A DNA stretch of 64,000 nt from Isoetes taiwanensis (Eukaryota; Streptophyta; Lycopodiopsida; Isoetales; Isoetaceae): positions 868,001 to 932,000 of the forward strand of contig JAJEKV010000084.1 in assembly GCA_021234155.1 (NCBI GenBank). The letters are read 5' to 3'. Shown in pieces: positions 21,672-34,554 of this stretch. A program made the translations under genes and the position numbers. Numbering within the stretch: the first letter of the stretch is position 1; each line of letters opens with the position of its first letter. The notes beneath the pieces are model-generated. The model was not told the DNA's origin, did not search any database, and saw only the letters and a program-made list of their open reading frames with translations.

Positions 21672-24201
21672 TCAACATGGTTTGTACATTCTCCACTCTC
21701 TTTTGCTGTAACCATAGGTGTTTTGCTTGTAGTTTGAACTATAAAATCTTAAAGTCAAATCCAAGTTGTTGTCAAGTCGATTTCGTAATTTATTCTTGAT
21801 GAAACTCATGTTGCTGAAACATCGCTCATCTTCTACACTTCCAAGTATCATACACAAGCACAAATCAGCCAGTTTAAAATATTCTGAGATTGCCACTTTC
21901 AAAACATTGTTTGAATTCAGCTTCTGCCATAAACGTGTGACAGCTCCAAAGTCTTGTGGATCTTCCAATTGTGGATATTGTTGATACATAGTGCGGCCAA
22001 ATACTTTGGCTTGTCCTTTCAACATCTCCCAATCAAGTAAACCCTCTATCTTTTCTGAACCAATATACTTTGGGCAGCAAAAGCTTGCTCTAATTACTTC
22101 CATCTTTTTACTAAAATTCTGTCCAACAGCCTCAACACTTTGAATATTGTTCCAAAAATGTGGGAAGACAACACCTAAAGCATCAAGAACATCCCTTGGT
22201 GGAAATCGTGTCCTCAGCTCACTTACTAGATTAGCACATACCTGTACATTGTATTTAGAAAGTAGAGATTAAAATAACATGCATATTTAAAGCAAAGAGC
22301 ATGAAAAACTATAAACCTTGTCGCATACCTGTTTCATATCATCCTTAACCTTGTCAATCAAAAGATGAAAATCACATTCTTGTACATCAGCACGCCTTTT
22401 GTAGTTGCCTCTTCCACATTCCTTTCTAAAATACAAAGGAATTAATTCACCCGTCACACTAATGCACAACAGCCCTGCATCATACTTTAGAGCACTTCCA
22501 TTGCTGCCTATATTTACCATGTTATTCCACAAAGCAAAATCATCTTCATGTCTTTTAAAACATGTTATACCAGCAATATGATCATCTGCATATAAGTTTT
22601 CAATCTCACGTTCAACATCTTTCCTTGTCTCAGTATATTCAAGAATAGTGATTTGCCTCTCTTGAGACACCTTCATCAAATAATTTAGCTTGGCTAACAA
22701 TGGTTGCACTGCAAAGAGTGTAAGCATTGTTTCACAATTTGACATTAACTGGAGCAACTCGAAAGCCTTAAGAGATGTGTTATTATCTTCATCGGTTAAA
22801 TAAAGCTCATTGGCCAAACCAATCAATGAGACATACTCCTCACATAACCTTTTAATAGGCCCATACAATGATATCCATCTAGTAGCAACATGCCATCAGT
22901 AATACCAACAGCAAACTCCTTGAAAGCGGACAGCCTTTGTGGACTCTTGCAAAAAAACTTATATGATGCATGAACAAGAAACTCAACTCTACTCACGTTT
23001 TGTGAATTAGAGAGCGTTTTGTAGGCTAAGTTTGTCCTATGAGACATGCAGTGTATAACATTCATGTAAGGAGCCAAATTGTCTTGAAGTCTTATGCCCA
23101 AACCTGTTCTCTTTCCTTGCATGACGGTAGCGCCATCTGCTCCAAAGCATATCATCTTCTTTGCAAGATCAAGTGGCGACAATCTAGTAACATTATCCAA
23201 GCATTCTTTTACCACATTAAACAAAGTTTCTGCCACAGAATCAGTGCCAAGCTTCCGGATTGCTAAAAAATAAGAGACACGTTGAAAATTGACAACATTA
23301 TAAAGATGCATTGCCATCCAAGAAGTGTTGTCTACTGCTGTGACTTCATCTAATGATAAGGATAAGAAAGTAGAGGCCTTTACCACATTTTGAAGTTCAA
23401 GTTTTAGAACTTCACCCATGAAACTAGCAAGCTCCCAACCAGCAGTCTCACTCCAATGTCTCATAGGGCAGCCACGAATTTTTTCTGCCAAGAACAGATC
23501 TAACATGCAAGGGTAGTCACCCATTGGTTTTCCTTTAGACAACAAATGGAATATAACCCGCATTTGAACAACCTTTGCATCAAACGATTTTTATCAGCTC
23601 TAGAAAAGATGGAATGAATAGGAGTGGTCTTTCTTGCAATTTGTTCTACCAGCAACAAATTTTTCTCATAGCCTTTTAAAAACTTCATGTGCTTATTTTT
23701 TGGATCATATGTGATATGCTCTACAAGCTTCCCATCTATTCCTTTCACCATTTGTGATAATTTACCATGATGCTTAACAATGGTATCGTACTTGCATTGA
23801 AAACGGATAGTTCTATTCAAAGCATGTGTGCATACTTTACACTTCACCCACTCTACACCATCTGCATCAATAAGCTGTTCAATGTAAGGGAACTCTTCTA
23901 ACCACTCAATTCTAAATGTGCGACCAATAACAAATGCATTTTTCAATTTCTTCCTTTGATTGGACTTATTTGAATCATCCCCATCATTCAATCCCCTCTT
24001 TTGACCAGATTTAACTGAACCAATATCTTCATTAGAATCACCTTTGTCATTAGAGTCGTCATCATCCTCGACATATTGGCTCTCATCAAAATAACTGCCT
24101 TCATCTTCTTCATCGGTACTTATTTGTATATTCTCATCACAAAATGCATCCTTACTCTTGCTTGAGAAGTCATGCAAGGTCCATTGTCGTTGAGGAGCCA
24201 T
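21672..24201 (-). pseudogene. hAT transposase, copy 1, frameshifted
   Basis: Start MAPQRQWTLHDFSSKSK at 24201. The protein has an acidic N-terminal stretch, a BED-like zinc-binding segment (VKCKVCTHALNRTI ... KHHGK), a core with SFLSLSLDEVTAVDNTSW and CFGADGATVMQGKRTG, an insertion domain with TRWIS then YGPIKRLCEEY, and a C-terminal hAT dimerisation region (SVEDERCFSNMSFIKNKLRN). A one-base loss near 23587 (GATTTTTATC against GATTTTGTATC in copy 2) shifts the frame. Another break lies near 22880, and the segment between 22104 and 22286 may hold an intron. Relative to copy 2 it has lost about 107 bp near 21735. Confidence 0.88.
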
Positions 24202-25544
24202 GGATAATCTACAATAGAGACAAAAAGATATTTATCAAACCGAGAAGGTTGGACTACCACATCAAGAACATAGCTTGCACTTTGCATGTTTTTCCAATTT
24301 TAAAAGACTAAAATTTAATATTTATATTATCAACACAAATATTATGGTACAAGATGCATGCATCCCATCTAAAAGGGTAATGCAACCCCTAATTTGTGAT
24401 CAAGATTCCTTCTACTAGTTTTAATGAAGATAAAAATGAGAATAATAGCATGCATGTATAAACAGGTTCACAATAGATATGGTGCACAAAGAGCTCGAGA
24501 TACTAATGCTAATATGGAGAGACCTATGCATTCACACGTGACTTAGAGTTTTCATTTCTTACAAGTTACAAGCTTTACTTTAAATGTCATTACAATCTCC
24601 TTACAAGATCTACTTTAAATACAATAAAATAAGAGCTACATTAAATGGTGGGCTCACGATATCCAACTTCTATTTTGTTTTGAAGAAGGCACATCAATAG
24701 TAAATATCCTTACAAGGCTACAATAGTCTAATGCATTAATGGTTCTATATAAAATGGTAAATAAATAAGGTAACTTTACCATTTCTATGGCTCAAGCACA
24801 TCGTTTTCTAAACGTCTTAATCACCTCATTCCCTACACGATTCTTGCAAGCTTTCTCCAAAAAAAAAAGCCTAAGAGCAATAAAAAATGGACAATGATTT
24901 CTATGGCACGTCTTCTCATACATATCTAGGTCACGTATATGCTTGTAAGCTATATTCTAATGCACAAAGAGCAAAAGACTATATAAAAAATGGTAAATCG
25001 ATGGGAATACCTTATCACTTTCAGCTTTTATAGAGACAAATCGGATCAGAAAAGGAGCTTCTGAATATATCGTTTTTGAGGAGGTCACATCATTCCTTGT
25101 GAGCATATAACCAATCAGTTTCTGCAGCATTCCCTTACATGGAAACCTGCAAGTCAAAACAGATAAACATTATTATATCTTTTGGTGATGCGATAGGAAT
25201 AGCAAGCAAGACGTTTTTGCATATGCCTTTACCCTAACGTCAAGAGCACATAAAAATTTGGCGAATCCCTTTTTAAAACACTCCCCTGCTTCTATATCTA
25301 TGGCAAAATAAGCATATGACTGAACTCCAACTCTGCTTGGCGATGCGGCGATTCCTCTTTGCTCCTAGGGCAGATAGAATTCCAAAAATGCGAAACCATA
25401 GTGCGGGAAAATAAGTCCAGTTTTATGTTTGGCGATTTTTATTTTTTTTCATATACGAGAGGTCATTAAAAATTCGCCAAGGTTTTTTACAAAAACCCAA
25501 AAAAATTGCCTTTTTACGAAAATTCGCCCTTAAAATTTTCGATG
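24202..25544 (-). other. hAT copy 1: 5' noncoding and subterminal region
   Basis: No ORF of note. It matches 39340-40662 nearly base for base. The last 250 bp hold several GGCGA/TTCGCC motifs typical of a subterminal transposase-binding zone. Confidence 0.75.
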
Positions 25545-25552
25545 GTGTTAGG

Positions 25553-26746
25553 CTATGGAAGCCAACAAAGTCAAGTAGTAAGGTAGTTAGAATTGTTGGC
25601 TCTAAGGTCTTCTTGCTCAATCTTGCAAGGCATTTGGGTTCTAGTGAGACTTGACTAGGAACACCACCATACGGTAGTTTATGGAGTAGTCAAAACTCTT
25701 ATAAGCAGGGTTTAGAGAGTCGCCAAAACTCCTATTAGTACATCATCCAAGCTGAGTAATAGATAAATTCTATGCCAAACTGTAAATTGGATGCATACGA
25801 CTTTAAGAATTCACTTCCAAAAGCAAAGGATTGCTTGATTTTTTGAAAGGGGAAGGAAAAGGATTTCCTAGCCTCTAGAAAGAATAAGCAAGATGGAATG
25901 CGATGGCATTATCAAACTTATCACATGGTGGCTTAGAATATATTTGATGAAGGAAAATTGCTTATTCTACCCTAAGAAAAAGGGGTCACGAATTGGAATG
26001 TGAATGTGGAACCCAAAATTGTTGAGGAAAGGGTTCACCTAATAAAGATTTGAAGGTCGACAAACTTAGGAAGAACGTTTTCCTAGAGGAATGGCGTTAT
26101 GCTGACAGGGCCAGGCATGCTATGGAGACCTAAAAGGGCAGAGTTTGAACCATCACTACTTGTTATCAAAGTAAAGGATTCTTGAGATGCTTGGAGCAAG
26201 AGAATCAACTCTGGGAGTTGTGATAGAGAATCCAATTGGAATTCATGATTAGTCATAATTGGTGTATTGGCTATTTATGGAGCAAGGTCTCCAGAAATGC
26301 AAGGATTAACCTGCGGTTAATGTTGCAAAAGATCTCTGATGAATGATCAGAGTGTGAATGGTACAATTATTAGAAGCTTATTTCTAATTAGACCCTGGGG
26401 CAGTATATGGTCATTACCACTGTATTACTTATAAGAAGCAGGGTCTTATGTAGCATAATATTCTTAGATCTAGATCAAGAATATTGAATTCACATGGGTT
26501 AGTGAATTCACCTGACTAGCATCAGGTACTTAGTTGCACTAAGTGTCAACTAAGAGACAAACTGGGCCTCTATTCTAGTCCAAAAAGTTGGTAAATGCAT
26601 CATAAAAAAGCTGGGATTCTTGATGGACGAATAAACAAAAGGATCCAGGAAAGTCAATGAATACAGCATATGAGTTGAGTTAGAACTTATGAATGGATTA
26701 GGATTGCACCCTATTCCGCATAAGTCAACTCAAGAAAGCAATATTG
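25553..26746. other. No gene recognised
   Basis: Decayed sequence between the hAT and copia insertions. It may belong to the same old gypsy relic as 34015-34780, but I can read no protein in it. Confidence 0.5.
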
Positions 26747-26751
26747 TCCAT

Positions 26752-27344
26752 GAAGAATTTTAAACACAATGATTCTAGTAGATAATCTATTCAAAGATAA
26801 AATTGAATAGAAAACAAGCAAGAACTCTAGCAATTTTCTTACTTTAGTTTGTCTCCAACAACTTCACAATAGCTCTTCAAATATAAAGCAATGGTTTATC
26901 AAACCTTATATTTGCTACAGTAAAGTTACTGTAGCGTTGGTATTGACCAAGCTACTGTAGCTTGGTTGACTTGCATCCGACAACCCAAGCTTTAGATCGA
27001 ATCACCCATCCGACACCTGCATTCCACTGTAACATCACACATAACAAATTTAATACATCTTTCTTTTGTTATAGCTCAGGATCCGGCCGCCTAGGCGCAC
27101 CGATCGAGCTAGGCTTATCCGCTGATACCCAAAGGGGAAAGTTTGAATCAGTTTTCCCCCTTCGATCCATATTAGGTGTCATAACAATATAAAATATGCT
27201 CCTTCATTAACCTTATGGTTCAATGGTTCAAAACCCCTTTCGATTTAAGCAATCATCACTTGCATAGATTAAGCAAACTCCAACCTTAAAATGATGTCTT
27301 CAACCTTAGCTGAAACACCAATTATAACATGAATTATTCTAACA
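26752..27344 (-). repeat. 3' LTR of the copia element
   Basis: 593 bp, starting TGAAGAATTTTAAACAC and ending TTCTAACA on the plus strand. It carries 18 bp near 26927 that the other LTR lacks. The polyprotein's last codons and stop run into it. Confidence 0.95.
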
Positions 27345-27353
27345 TTCCCCCTT
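27345..27353 (-). other. Polypurine tract of the copia element
   Basis: The minus strand reads AAGGGGGAA immediately before the 3' LTR start TGTTAG. It overlaps the polyprotein end (KGEC then stop). Confidence 0.88.
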
Positions 27354-29634
27354 CATGTTATAAACCAGACACCTGATCAAACACTTCAGCTCTGTAAATC
27401 TTTTCTCTGGCAGTGCCTTAGTGAGCAGATCTGCTAACTGTTTCAAAGTGTTTACATATGTTAATCTTACTATGCTTTTCCCAACTATTTCTCAGTTCCA
27501 AATCGATGTGTTTTGATCTCTCATGAAACACAGGATCCTTTGTCATTGCTATGCAACTTGTATTGTCACAGTATAACTCTGTTGCTTTGTCCTGATTGTG
27601 ACCAAGTTCTATCAAGAGTCTTCTTTCCCATATAATTTCTTTTGTGGCCAACAATGCTGAGGCATATTCAGCCTCAGCACTAGACATTGCAGTTGCATTC
27701 TGCTTTTTACACTTCCAACTAACTGGAGCTCCCCCTAAAAATGTTAGATAGCCTGAGGTAGATTTCCTACTATCTAAATCTCCTCCCCAGTCAGCATCAC
27801 AGTATGCTATTAATTTCAGATTTTCAGAACAGTAACTAATGCCATGGTTCATGGTCCCCTTCAAATACCTTAAGACTCGTTTTGAAGCTACCCAGTGCTC
27901 CCTCCCTGGATCATTGTTGTATCTACTCAACATGTTTGCAACATAAGCTATATCAGGCCTAGTGCAGTTAGCTACATAGGCTAGGCAACCAACCAATGAC
28001 ATATATGGTACACTGATCATTTCTTCTCGTTCTGCATCAGTCTTGGGACTCATTTTTGCAGATATCTTACATCCTGGGACTATAGGAGTTCTGCAAATGT
28101 TACAATCATTCATTTTGAACTTAGTAAGCATTCCTTCAATCTGTCCCTTCTGTGTCAAATTTAATATCTTATTAGCTCTGTCTCTATGTACCTCAATTCC
28201 CAGGAATTTCTTCAGCTCACCAAGATCAGACATCTTAAACTTGCTCCTCAAAATGTTCTTACAATGATCCAGAATCTTTATGCCATTTGATACCATTATG
28301 TTATCATCTACATAAAGTGCTATTATGCACCACTCAGCTCCTCTATGAAATTTATATAGATTTCCATCATTCTGCAATTTAGCAAAGCCCTGTTCTTTGA
28401 GGAAAGAATCAATGCACTTGTACCATTCTCTTGGCGACTGTTTAAGACCATAAACAGCCTTATTAAGTTTCCATACTTTCCCTGCTTTTTCTTCAAAACC
28501 TGGTGGTAATCTCATGTAAATTTCCTCTTCTAACCTTGCATTTAGAAATGGTATATTTACGTCCATATGGTGAACTTCTAAATCTGCTGCATTAGCGATT
28601 GATAACAACATCCTTATGCTATTCATTTTAACAAGTGGAGAAAAAGTCTCCTCATAGTCCTGTCCATACTTCTGGGTAAAACCCTGAGCTACCAAACGTG
28701 CTTTGAACTTAGGAGTTACTCCATCTGCTTCTGTTTTAATCTTGAAAATCCACTTGTTACCAACAATATTTTTCCCACTTGGCATATCCACCAGTTCATA
28801 GGTATTCGTTCTACTAAAGGATTGCATTTCAGCTTGCATAGCCTTCAGCCATTCTTTACAGTCAGGAGAGTTCATTGCTTCATCATAAGACTTAGGTACT
28901 GAGATATCCAAATGCATTAAAATTTCAAAGAGACTAAGTACTTCACCTTCATTTTCTCTAAGTCTTTTGCTCCTGCCCATGTTGTCTCGTCCTAATGATT
29001 CTAAACTGGCTGCACCCTCTCGAAGTATTTCTGCCTCAGTCCTTCGCCTTCTTTTCAGCATTTCTCCTTGATTTACTCTGGTTGCTCAGGTGCAATTTCA
29101 GGTTCCATACTTTCAGCCTGCACACTTTGAGTATCAGCATCATTAGATTCAGTTAACAAATGTTTAACATTTATTTCATCATCATCATCATCGTTCACTG
29201 TACTACTAGATTCAGTTTGTGCAATCTCAACATTTTCTTTTCTTTCCTCTTTGCTATCAGCAGTAAGATCTTGGCTGTTAATCTTGGGCAGCACTTTATA
29301 AAACTGTTCTTCATCAAACAACACATCTCTGCTTATTATAATCTTCCTGTTACTTGGATCATACAATCTATATGCTTTAGATTGTTGATCATATCCCACC
29401 AAGTAAGTTATATAAGCCTTGTCATCCAGTTTCTTTCTCAGTTCATCAGGTACATGGACAAATGCCAAGCAGCCATAGGCCTTAAGCCTTTCATATTTAG
29501 GTAACTTTTCTGACCACAATACTTCAGGGATTTCCCCTTTAATGCTTATAGATGGCAATGAATTCTGAACATACACTGCAGTCTTCACAGCCTCTTCCCA
29601 AAGGAAATTAGGCAAGCTAGAATATTTGAGCATA

Positions 29635-31361
29635 GGGTGTAAATATGGTAATGCTACCCAAAAAGCACTATCCGGACAAGTGCTTTAAGTGCTTTAGGTG
29701 CTTTACCCTCGAGTGCTTTTTCATTCAACGACCTCGGGGGGTTGTTACTCCAGAAATAGGATGGATCATTCCGTGGAGGTAAGGATCGATGAGATGGATG
29801 ATCCCGCGGTGGGAGATCTCCGAAATGGTAAGGATCGCTGACGAGGATCTTCAAGGGCGGGAACTCCATTGGCGGGAACTCCATTGGCGGGACAAGATTG
29901 ATGGAGTTTCTCTTTTTCAATGCAATATAAGAACACCTAATTAGAGTTCAAATCGGCATAGAAATCATATAGGTGAATTAACAATCTTTTATTGCAATTT
30001 GATTTAGATTGATAATTCAATCTCATTTGCATTGGAGATTGAATTGTGGGCAGCTCTCTTGAAAGCATCCATTTAACTTAGGAAGAAGCTTTTTTTAGGA
30101 TTCAAATCAAGTGAGAAGAGACAATCTGATTACTCTTTGTTTTTCTTAAGAGTATTTTTGTTACATTCTTTCAATGTATTATGCATCTCTAATGTTGTAT
30201 CCTAGATCTACGTTATTTTTTTTTCCCCAAATGGGAAAATTGGCGAGCACTCAGACATTGATATCTTGAGTTCTACCAATCTATTTAGAGCGATTTCATT
30301 TTGATCTAGAAGTATACTTCGGTCTCTTTCTTTTGCAATCAAAATCACATAAACCGATCTCTGAGGAGGAGTGAGAAATAGCCTCTCAAACTTGGCTGAT
30401 TTTCTGTTACAGTGGGTGCAGAAATTGATGTCACAAGAATATACAAAATTCAGACTTTAATATCTTGAGTGGTGCTGATCGGTTTTGAGTGATCTCACAT
30501 GCATTTAAAACTAGACACTTAGCACTTTCTCCATGCAATTTAAATCACTCAAATCTGAGCTATGAGGAGTGAGAAACAGTCTCTCAAAGTTCTGATTTTT
30601 TGTTACTGTGTTCTGATTTTTGTCACAGAAATATACCAAAACTCAGAATTTGATATCTTGAGTTTTAATGAATAATTTTTGATGATTTTACCTGCATCTA
30701 AAAGTAGACACTATGGCCTTTCTCTTGCAGTTTAAATCAATTAAATCTGAGCTTGGATGCGGGAGAAATGACCTCTCAAAGTTGGTCAATTTTCACTAAT
30801 AGTGGGTTAACATTGTCTTTTATGTGATCATTGTTGTTCTATATTGTTGTGAGTAGTCTTGCGTGCATTCACATTTCGTCATTTACATTATTGATCAAGC
30901 TTTGTTAATCAGAGTTTTGAGATCCTTTTGTATCAAAGCAATCTTAATACATTCTTGCAATTCCGTCTCGTATTAAAACAATCTTAATAATCGTTCATGC
31001 AATTCCATTACTTCTTAGTTTTATCCTTGCAATTCCATTACTTCTTTTTGAACAGACAACCAGTCTTCTTTGTTTGTTATTTTCTCTCTAACTTTCTCCA
31101 TACTCTATTGAAACCAATCCAACATCGAAACTGCCATGTAATGTATCTCAGCAAAAAAAAAATTTGACATTACACGGCATCAAAATGCAAAGATTGGAGA
31201 GTATCAGAGGTGATAATTATTAATCTAACTTAGCCGAGAACAAAGTACAGGCAGGAAGCATTTACGGCATGACTTTTGGCCGTGCGCAGCCAAGTGCTTT
31301 AAGTGCTTTAAGTGCTAAGTGCTTTCGCGTTTTTTTGGGTAGCATTACCATATTTACACCC
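29635..31361. mobile_element. 1,727-bp non-autonomous DNA transposon with 4-bp TSD
   Basis: The ends are perfect 30-bp inverted repeats, starting GGGTGTAAATATGGTAATGC. The copia integrase frame resumes exactly after removal (RSM then LKYSS), and CATA flanks both ends (29631-29634 and 31362-31365). The subterminal parts carry repeated AAGTGCTTT/AAAGCACTT motifs on both sides. There is no transposase. An 88-codon minus frame near the left end has a short PPMEFPPMEFPP repeat but no known domain. The superfamily is unclear. 4-bp duplications are known for few groups, such as Sola. Confidence 0.93.
30236..30790. repeat. Three diverged tandem units of about 195 bp inside the DNA transposon
   Basis: Each unit holds a TATCTTGAGT block, a TTTTGATGATTT/GATCTAGAAG-like block, a CTTTCTCTTGCAAT-like block and GAGTGAGAAA(T/C)AG(C/T)CTCTCAAA. 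Units start near 30259, 30457 and 30650. Confidence 0.75.
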
Positions 31362-33410
31362 CATACTTCTAACAGCATTAAGAATTGTCCTATTCTTTCT
31401 TTCAGCAACTCCATTTTGCTGAGGGGAAAATCTACAAGTCAGCTGCCTCTTAATGCCATGTTTGTTACAATAAAGCTTAAATTCATTTGACATGAACTCA
31501 CCTCCTCTATCTGAACGTAAACACTTGATTTTCCTTCCAGTTTCCAGCTGAACTTCATTTGCAAAGTTTTTGAAAGCTTCGAGTGCTAAATCCTTTGTTC
31601 TCAAACAATAAACTTTAGTGAACCTGCTATAGTCATCAATGAATGTCATGAAATATCTTTTTCCTGACAAACTAGTTACATTTAAGGGTCCACATAAGTC
31701 TGTATGGACCAGATCCAGCTTGTGCTTTGCTCTTTTTAATGATTTTTTAAATGGGAGTTTTGCATGCTTTCCCAAGATACATCCAACACATTTAAAATTC
31801 CTGTCAGTTTCTGCAGTGCCCTTTATCAATCCCTTCTTAATCATAAGCTTCACTGTGTTAGAATTCACATGACACATCCTTTCATGCCAAGTTTTGACAT
31901 TTGGGCATGTTATCATATTTATTTCAGGAGCTACACAATGATCAACATTTAAACCAAACAGATTGCCAACCCTTTTGCCAATGAACTTTAATTTATTGCT
32001 GAAAAACACTTTACAATGTAATCTCTCAAACAAAACCTTATACCCAAGGTCTACAAGCTGACACACAGAAATCAAGTTTCTAACTAAGCCTGGCACACAG
32101 AGCACATTTTCCAGTTTGACTGCTTTCCCATCAAGGTCGAATAATTCCAGCATCCCAGAGTCCTTGACTTCTTGTAAATCTCCATTGCCTAATTGTACGT
32201 GTGCTCCATGTAATTTTTTGCAATTCTTGAGTGAATGAGAAGACGAGGTCACTGTCCTCTCAGCTCCTGAATCTATAATCATCATGTTATGATTGGTTTT
32301 GCCATGCATTAAATGATATAACTCAGGACTTCTTACCTCTTCATCTTCATTATGTTCGTCCTCATCTCCACGAGCTTCCTGTGCAAGATTTAAAGATGGA
32401 TTATCCTTAGTACCTTCTTTGCCTTTATATGTACCTGTTACTTTGGTTATTCTGCCCCTGCCCTTTCCTTTGAAACCTTGCCCTCTTGGGCTTGAGCAAT
32501 TTGAAGCAAAATGCCCCTTACCTTCACAATTATAGCAGACTACCTCTCTCCCTGCTTTCTTATCACAGTCCGCTTTCAAATGACCATATTTGTTACAATT
32601 GTAACATGGACCAATTCTCTCCTTGTTTGCAACATCATTTCCCTTTTTTGTTCTGAATTTTCCAGCATACAACACCTCTGTGGCTTCTTCTTCCTCTTGA
32701 CCCATTTGTTTCTGTTCAAACTCAGTCCTTATTATTTGAATGGCATGTTCCTTTGACCTAGCAATGTTTCTCAAAAGTGTGGCCAGATAAGCATTATGAG
32801 AGACTGCCCTTGACAAAGCTAAAAGCTGATACTCTTCATTTAGAATTACCCCTGCTCCTTCTAAATCAGCAATGATTGAATCAAAATTTTCAAGAAACTC
32901 GGTAATATTTTCTTTATCATGAAGTTTCAATTTTCTCAGTTGCTTTTCCAGCACATCTATCTGGGAAGAGGTTTTGGCTTCATAGTTCTTAATCATGTAT
33001 AACCACATTTCCCTGGGGCTTAACCCTCTGAGCTTAAGTTTAATAGCAGGCCCAACCTTACAACTAATAATTGCTTGAGCCTCTTTAATTTTGAGTTCAT
33101 CATCTACCTGAATGCTTGCAGAGGTTGCAGAGTCCTTTCCTCCACTTGTTTCAGCATCTCCACCAACCGTGGAACCATCTCTGCTTGAACTGGAACTAGC
33201 TCCTGCAACATTTGCAGACGCTGCACTAGCATTAGCAGCAGATCGCCTACCTGCATTTGGATCAACCAAATGCCATAACTTCTCAAATTCCAGAACCTCC
33301 TGGATGCTTTGTTTCCAAACTTGGAAACCACTTTCCCCTTTGAAGACCTCAATGGCATTAAGCAAGTTAGCCCCAAATCTACTAGACATGATTATCTCTT
33401 CTTGGATCTC

Positions 33411-33424
33411 TGGCTCTGATACCA
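33411..33424 (-). other. Primer-binding site of the copia element
   Basis: The minus strand reads TGGTATCAGAGCCA one base after the 5' LTR, complementary to plant initiator methionine tRNA. Confidence 0.93.
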
Positions 33425-33425
33425 A

Positions 33426-34000
33426 TGAAGAATTTTAAACACAATGATTCTAGTAGATAATCTATTCAAAGATAAAATTGAATAGAAAACAAGCAAGAAC
33501 TCTAGCAATTTTCTTACTTTAGTTTGTCTCCAACAACTTCACAATAGCTCTTCAAATATAAAGCAATGGTTTATCAAACCTTATATTTGCTACAGGTATT
33601 GACCAAGCTACTGTAGCTTGGTTGACCTGCATCCGACAGCCCAAGCTTTAGATCGAATCACCCATCCGACACCTGCATTCCACTGTAACATCACACATAA
33701 CAAATTTAATACATCTTTCTTTTGTTATAGCCCAGGATCCGGCCGCCTAGGCGCACCGATCGAGCTAGGCTTATCCGCTGATACCCAAAGGGGAAAGTTT
33801 GAATCAGTTTTCCCCCTTCGATCCATATTAGGTGTCATAACAATATAAAATATGCTCCTTCATTAACCTTATGGTTCAATGGTTCAAAACCCCTTTCGAT
33901 TTAAGCAATCATCACTTGCATAGGTTAAGCAAACTCCAACCTTAAAATGATGTCTTCAACCTTAGCTGAAACACCAATTATAACATGAATTATTCTAACA
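33426..34000 (-). repeat. 5' LTR of the copia element
   Basis: 575 bp, with the same termini as the other LTR. It lacks 18 bp found at about 26927-26944. Confidence 0.95.
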
Positions 34001-34014
34001 GTCCAAAGATTGTG

Positions 34015-34218
34015 GCAGTACTCCTAGCCCTTAGCTCTGAGGTAACTTCTGAGGTGATTCTAGACACTCGCATTCGAAGGCTGCGCAATAAGAGTATTGC
34101 AGAGTACTGGATCTTGTGGTGAGATCAGTCACTTCCCGAGGCCACATGGGAAAGTGAAGAGTACATGCAGCCAAATCCTCACCTGGCTCAAAACCCATTG
34201 ATAACATGGAAGGATTAA
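34015..34218 (+). pseudogene. Gypsy chromodomain relic
   Basis: The plus-strand frame reads VILDTRIRRLRNKSIAEYWI, LW, a stop, then PEATWESEEY and PHL. This is the chromodomain pattern (R.LRN..I.EY...W....EATWE) at the C-terminus of a gypsy integrase. A single in-frame stop at 34123 breaks it. The copia element inserted just upstream, so this relic is older. It is oriented opposite to the large gypsy elements. Confidence 0.8.
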
Positions 34219-34305
34219 GGGAGTCAATATGAGGTCAGTTACCTAAAAGTAAAGAATTAGAGACTAGAATCAGGGATGGCAAGTAGGACGTCCTCTAAAG
34301 GATGA

Positions 34306-34520
34306 GTTTTGAAACCATGATCACAGGGTGATCCATGGAACGGATTTCAGAAGGGACTAGAGGATGAAACCATGATCATAGAGCGATCCAGGGAATGGGT
34401 TTCCGAAGGGACGAGAAGTTGAAACCACGATCACGAGGTGATCCAGGGAAAGGGTTTCAAAATGGACTAGATGGTGAAACCATGGTCATCGGGTGACCCA
34501 AGGAATAGGTTTTAAAATAC
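34306..34520 (+). repeat. Four tandem units of about 58 bp before the LTR
   Basis: The motif GAAACCATGATCA..GGGTGATCCA.GGAA.GG.TTTC is repeated four times with changes. It sits between the chromodomain relic and its polypurine tract, in the 3' untranslated part of that gypsy element. Confidence 0.8.
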
Positions 34521-34554
34521 ACATACTTCCATGATCCTTGGGGACCAAGGATTT

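Larger units (their letters stand above)
5690..25544 (-). mobile_element. hAT transposon copy 1, split by a gypsy insertion
   Basis: The ends CAGGGAAAATTTTAA and TTAAAATTTTCGATG form near-perfect terminal inverted repeats. They are flanked by a perfect 8-bp duplication GTGTTAGG (5682-5689 and 25545-25552), diagnostic of hAT. Subterminal regions carry many GGCGA/TCGCC motifs, as expected of transposase-binding subterminal repeats. Removing the gypsy insertion (5928-21564) leaves about 4.2 kb. The transposase is on the minus strand. The uninterrupted target of the gypsy is visible in hAT copy 2 (TTGGCATTTCCTG at about 36845), confirming the nesting order. The transposase has frameshifts, so this copy is probably not autonomous now. 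Confidence 0.93.
27339..33389 (-). pseudogene. Copia gag-pol polyprotein, interrupted
   Basis: Start MSSRFGANLLNAIEVFKGES at 33389. Domains in order: UBN2-type gag (about 33300-32700); two CCHC zinc knuckles (CYNCNKYGHLKADC, CYNCEGKGHFASNC); protease DSGA (IIDSGAERT); pre-integrase WHERMCHVN; integrase with HTDLCGPL, FIDDYSR and SDRGGEF...QQNGVAERKNRT, cut at RSM. After the 1.7-kb insertion it resumes LKYSSLPNFLWEEAV, then RT with YVDDNIM and RNase H with SSAEAEY. A stop/frameshift near 29065 and another near 27450 break the frame. The last segment (DLLTKALPEK) is readable in a third frame to the stop in the LTR. Confidence 0.93.
26752..34000 (-). mobile_element. Ty1/copia retrotransposon, young, interrupted
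   Basis: LTRs 26752-27344 and 33426-34000 have TG...CA ends and are flanked by a perfect 5-bp duplication GTCCA (26747-26751 and 34001-34005). By eye the LTRs differ by about four substitutions and one 18-bp indel, so the insertion is recent. PBS and PPT are intact. Gag-pol runs on the minus strand in copia order (gag, protease, integrase, RT, RNase H). A DNA element at 29635-31361 splits the integrase, and a few frameshifts exist elsewhere. Confidence 0.96.
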
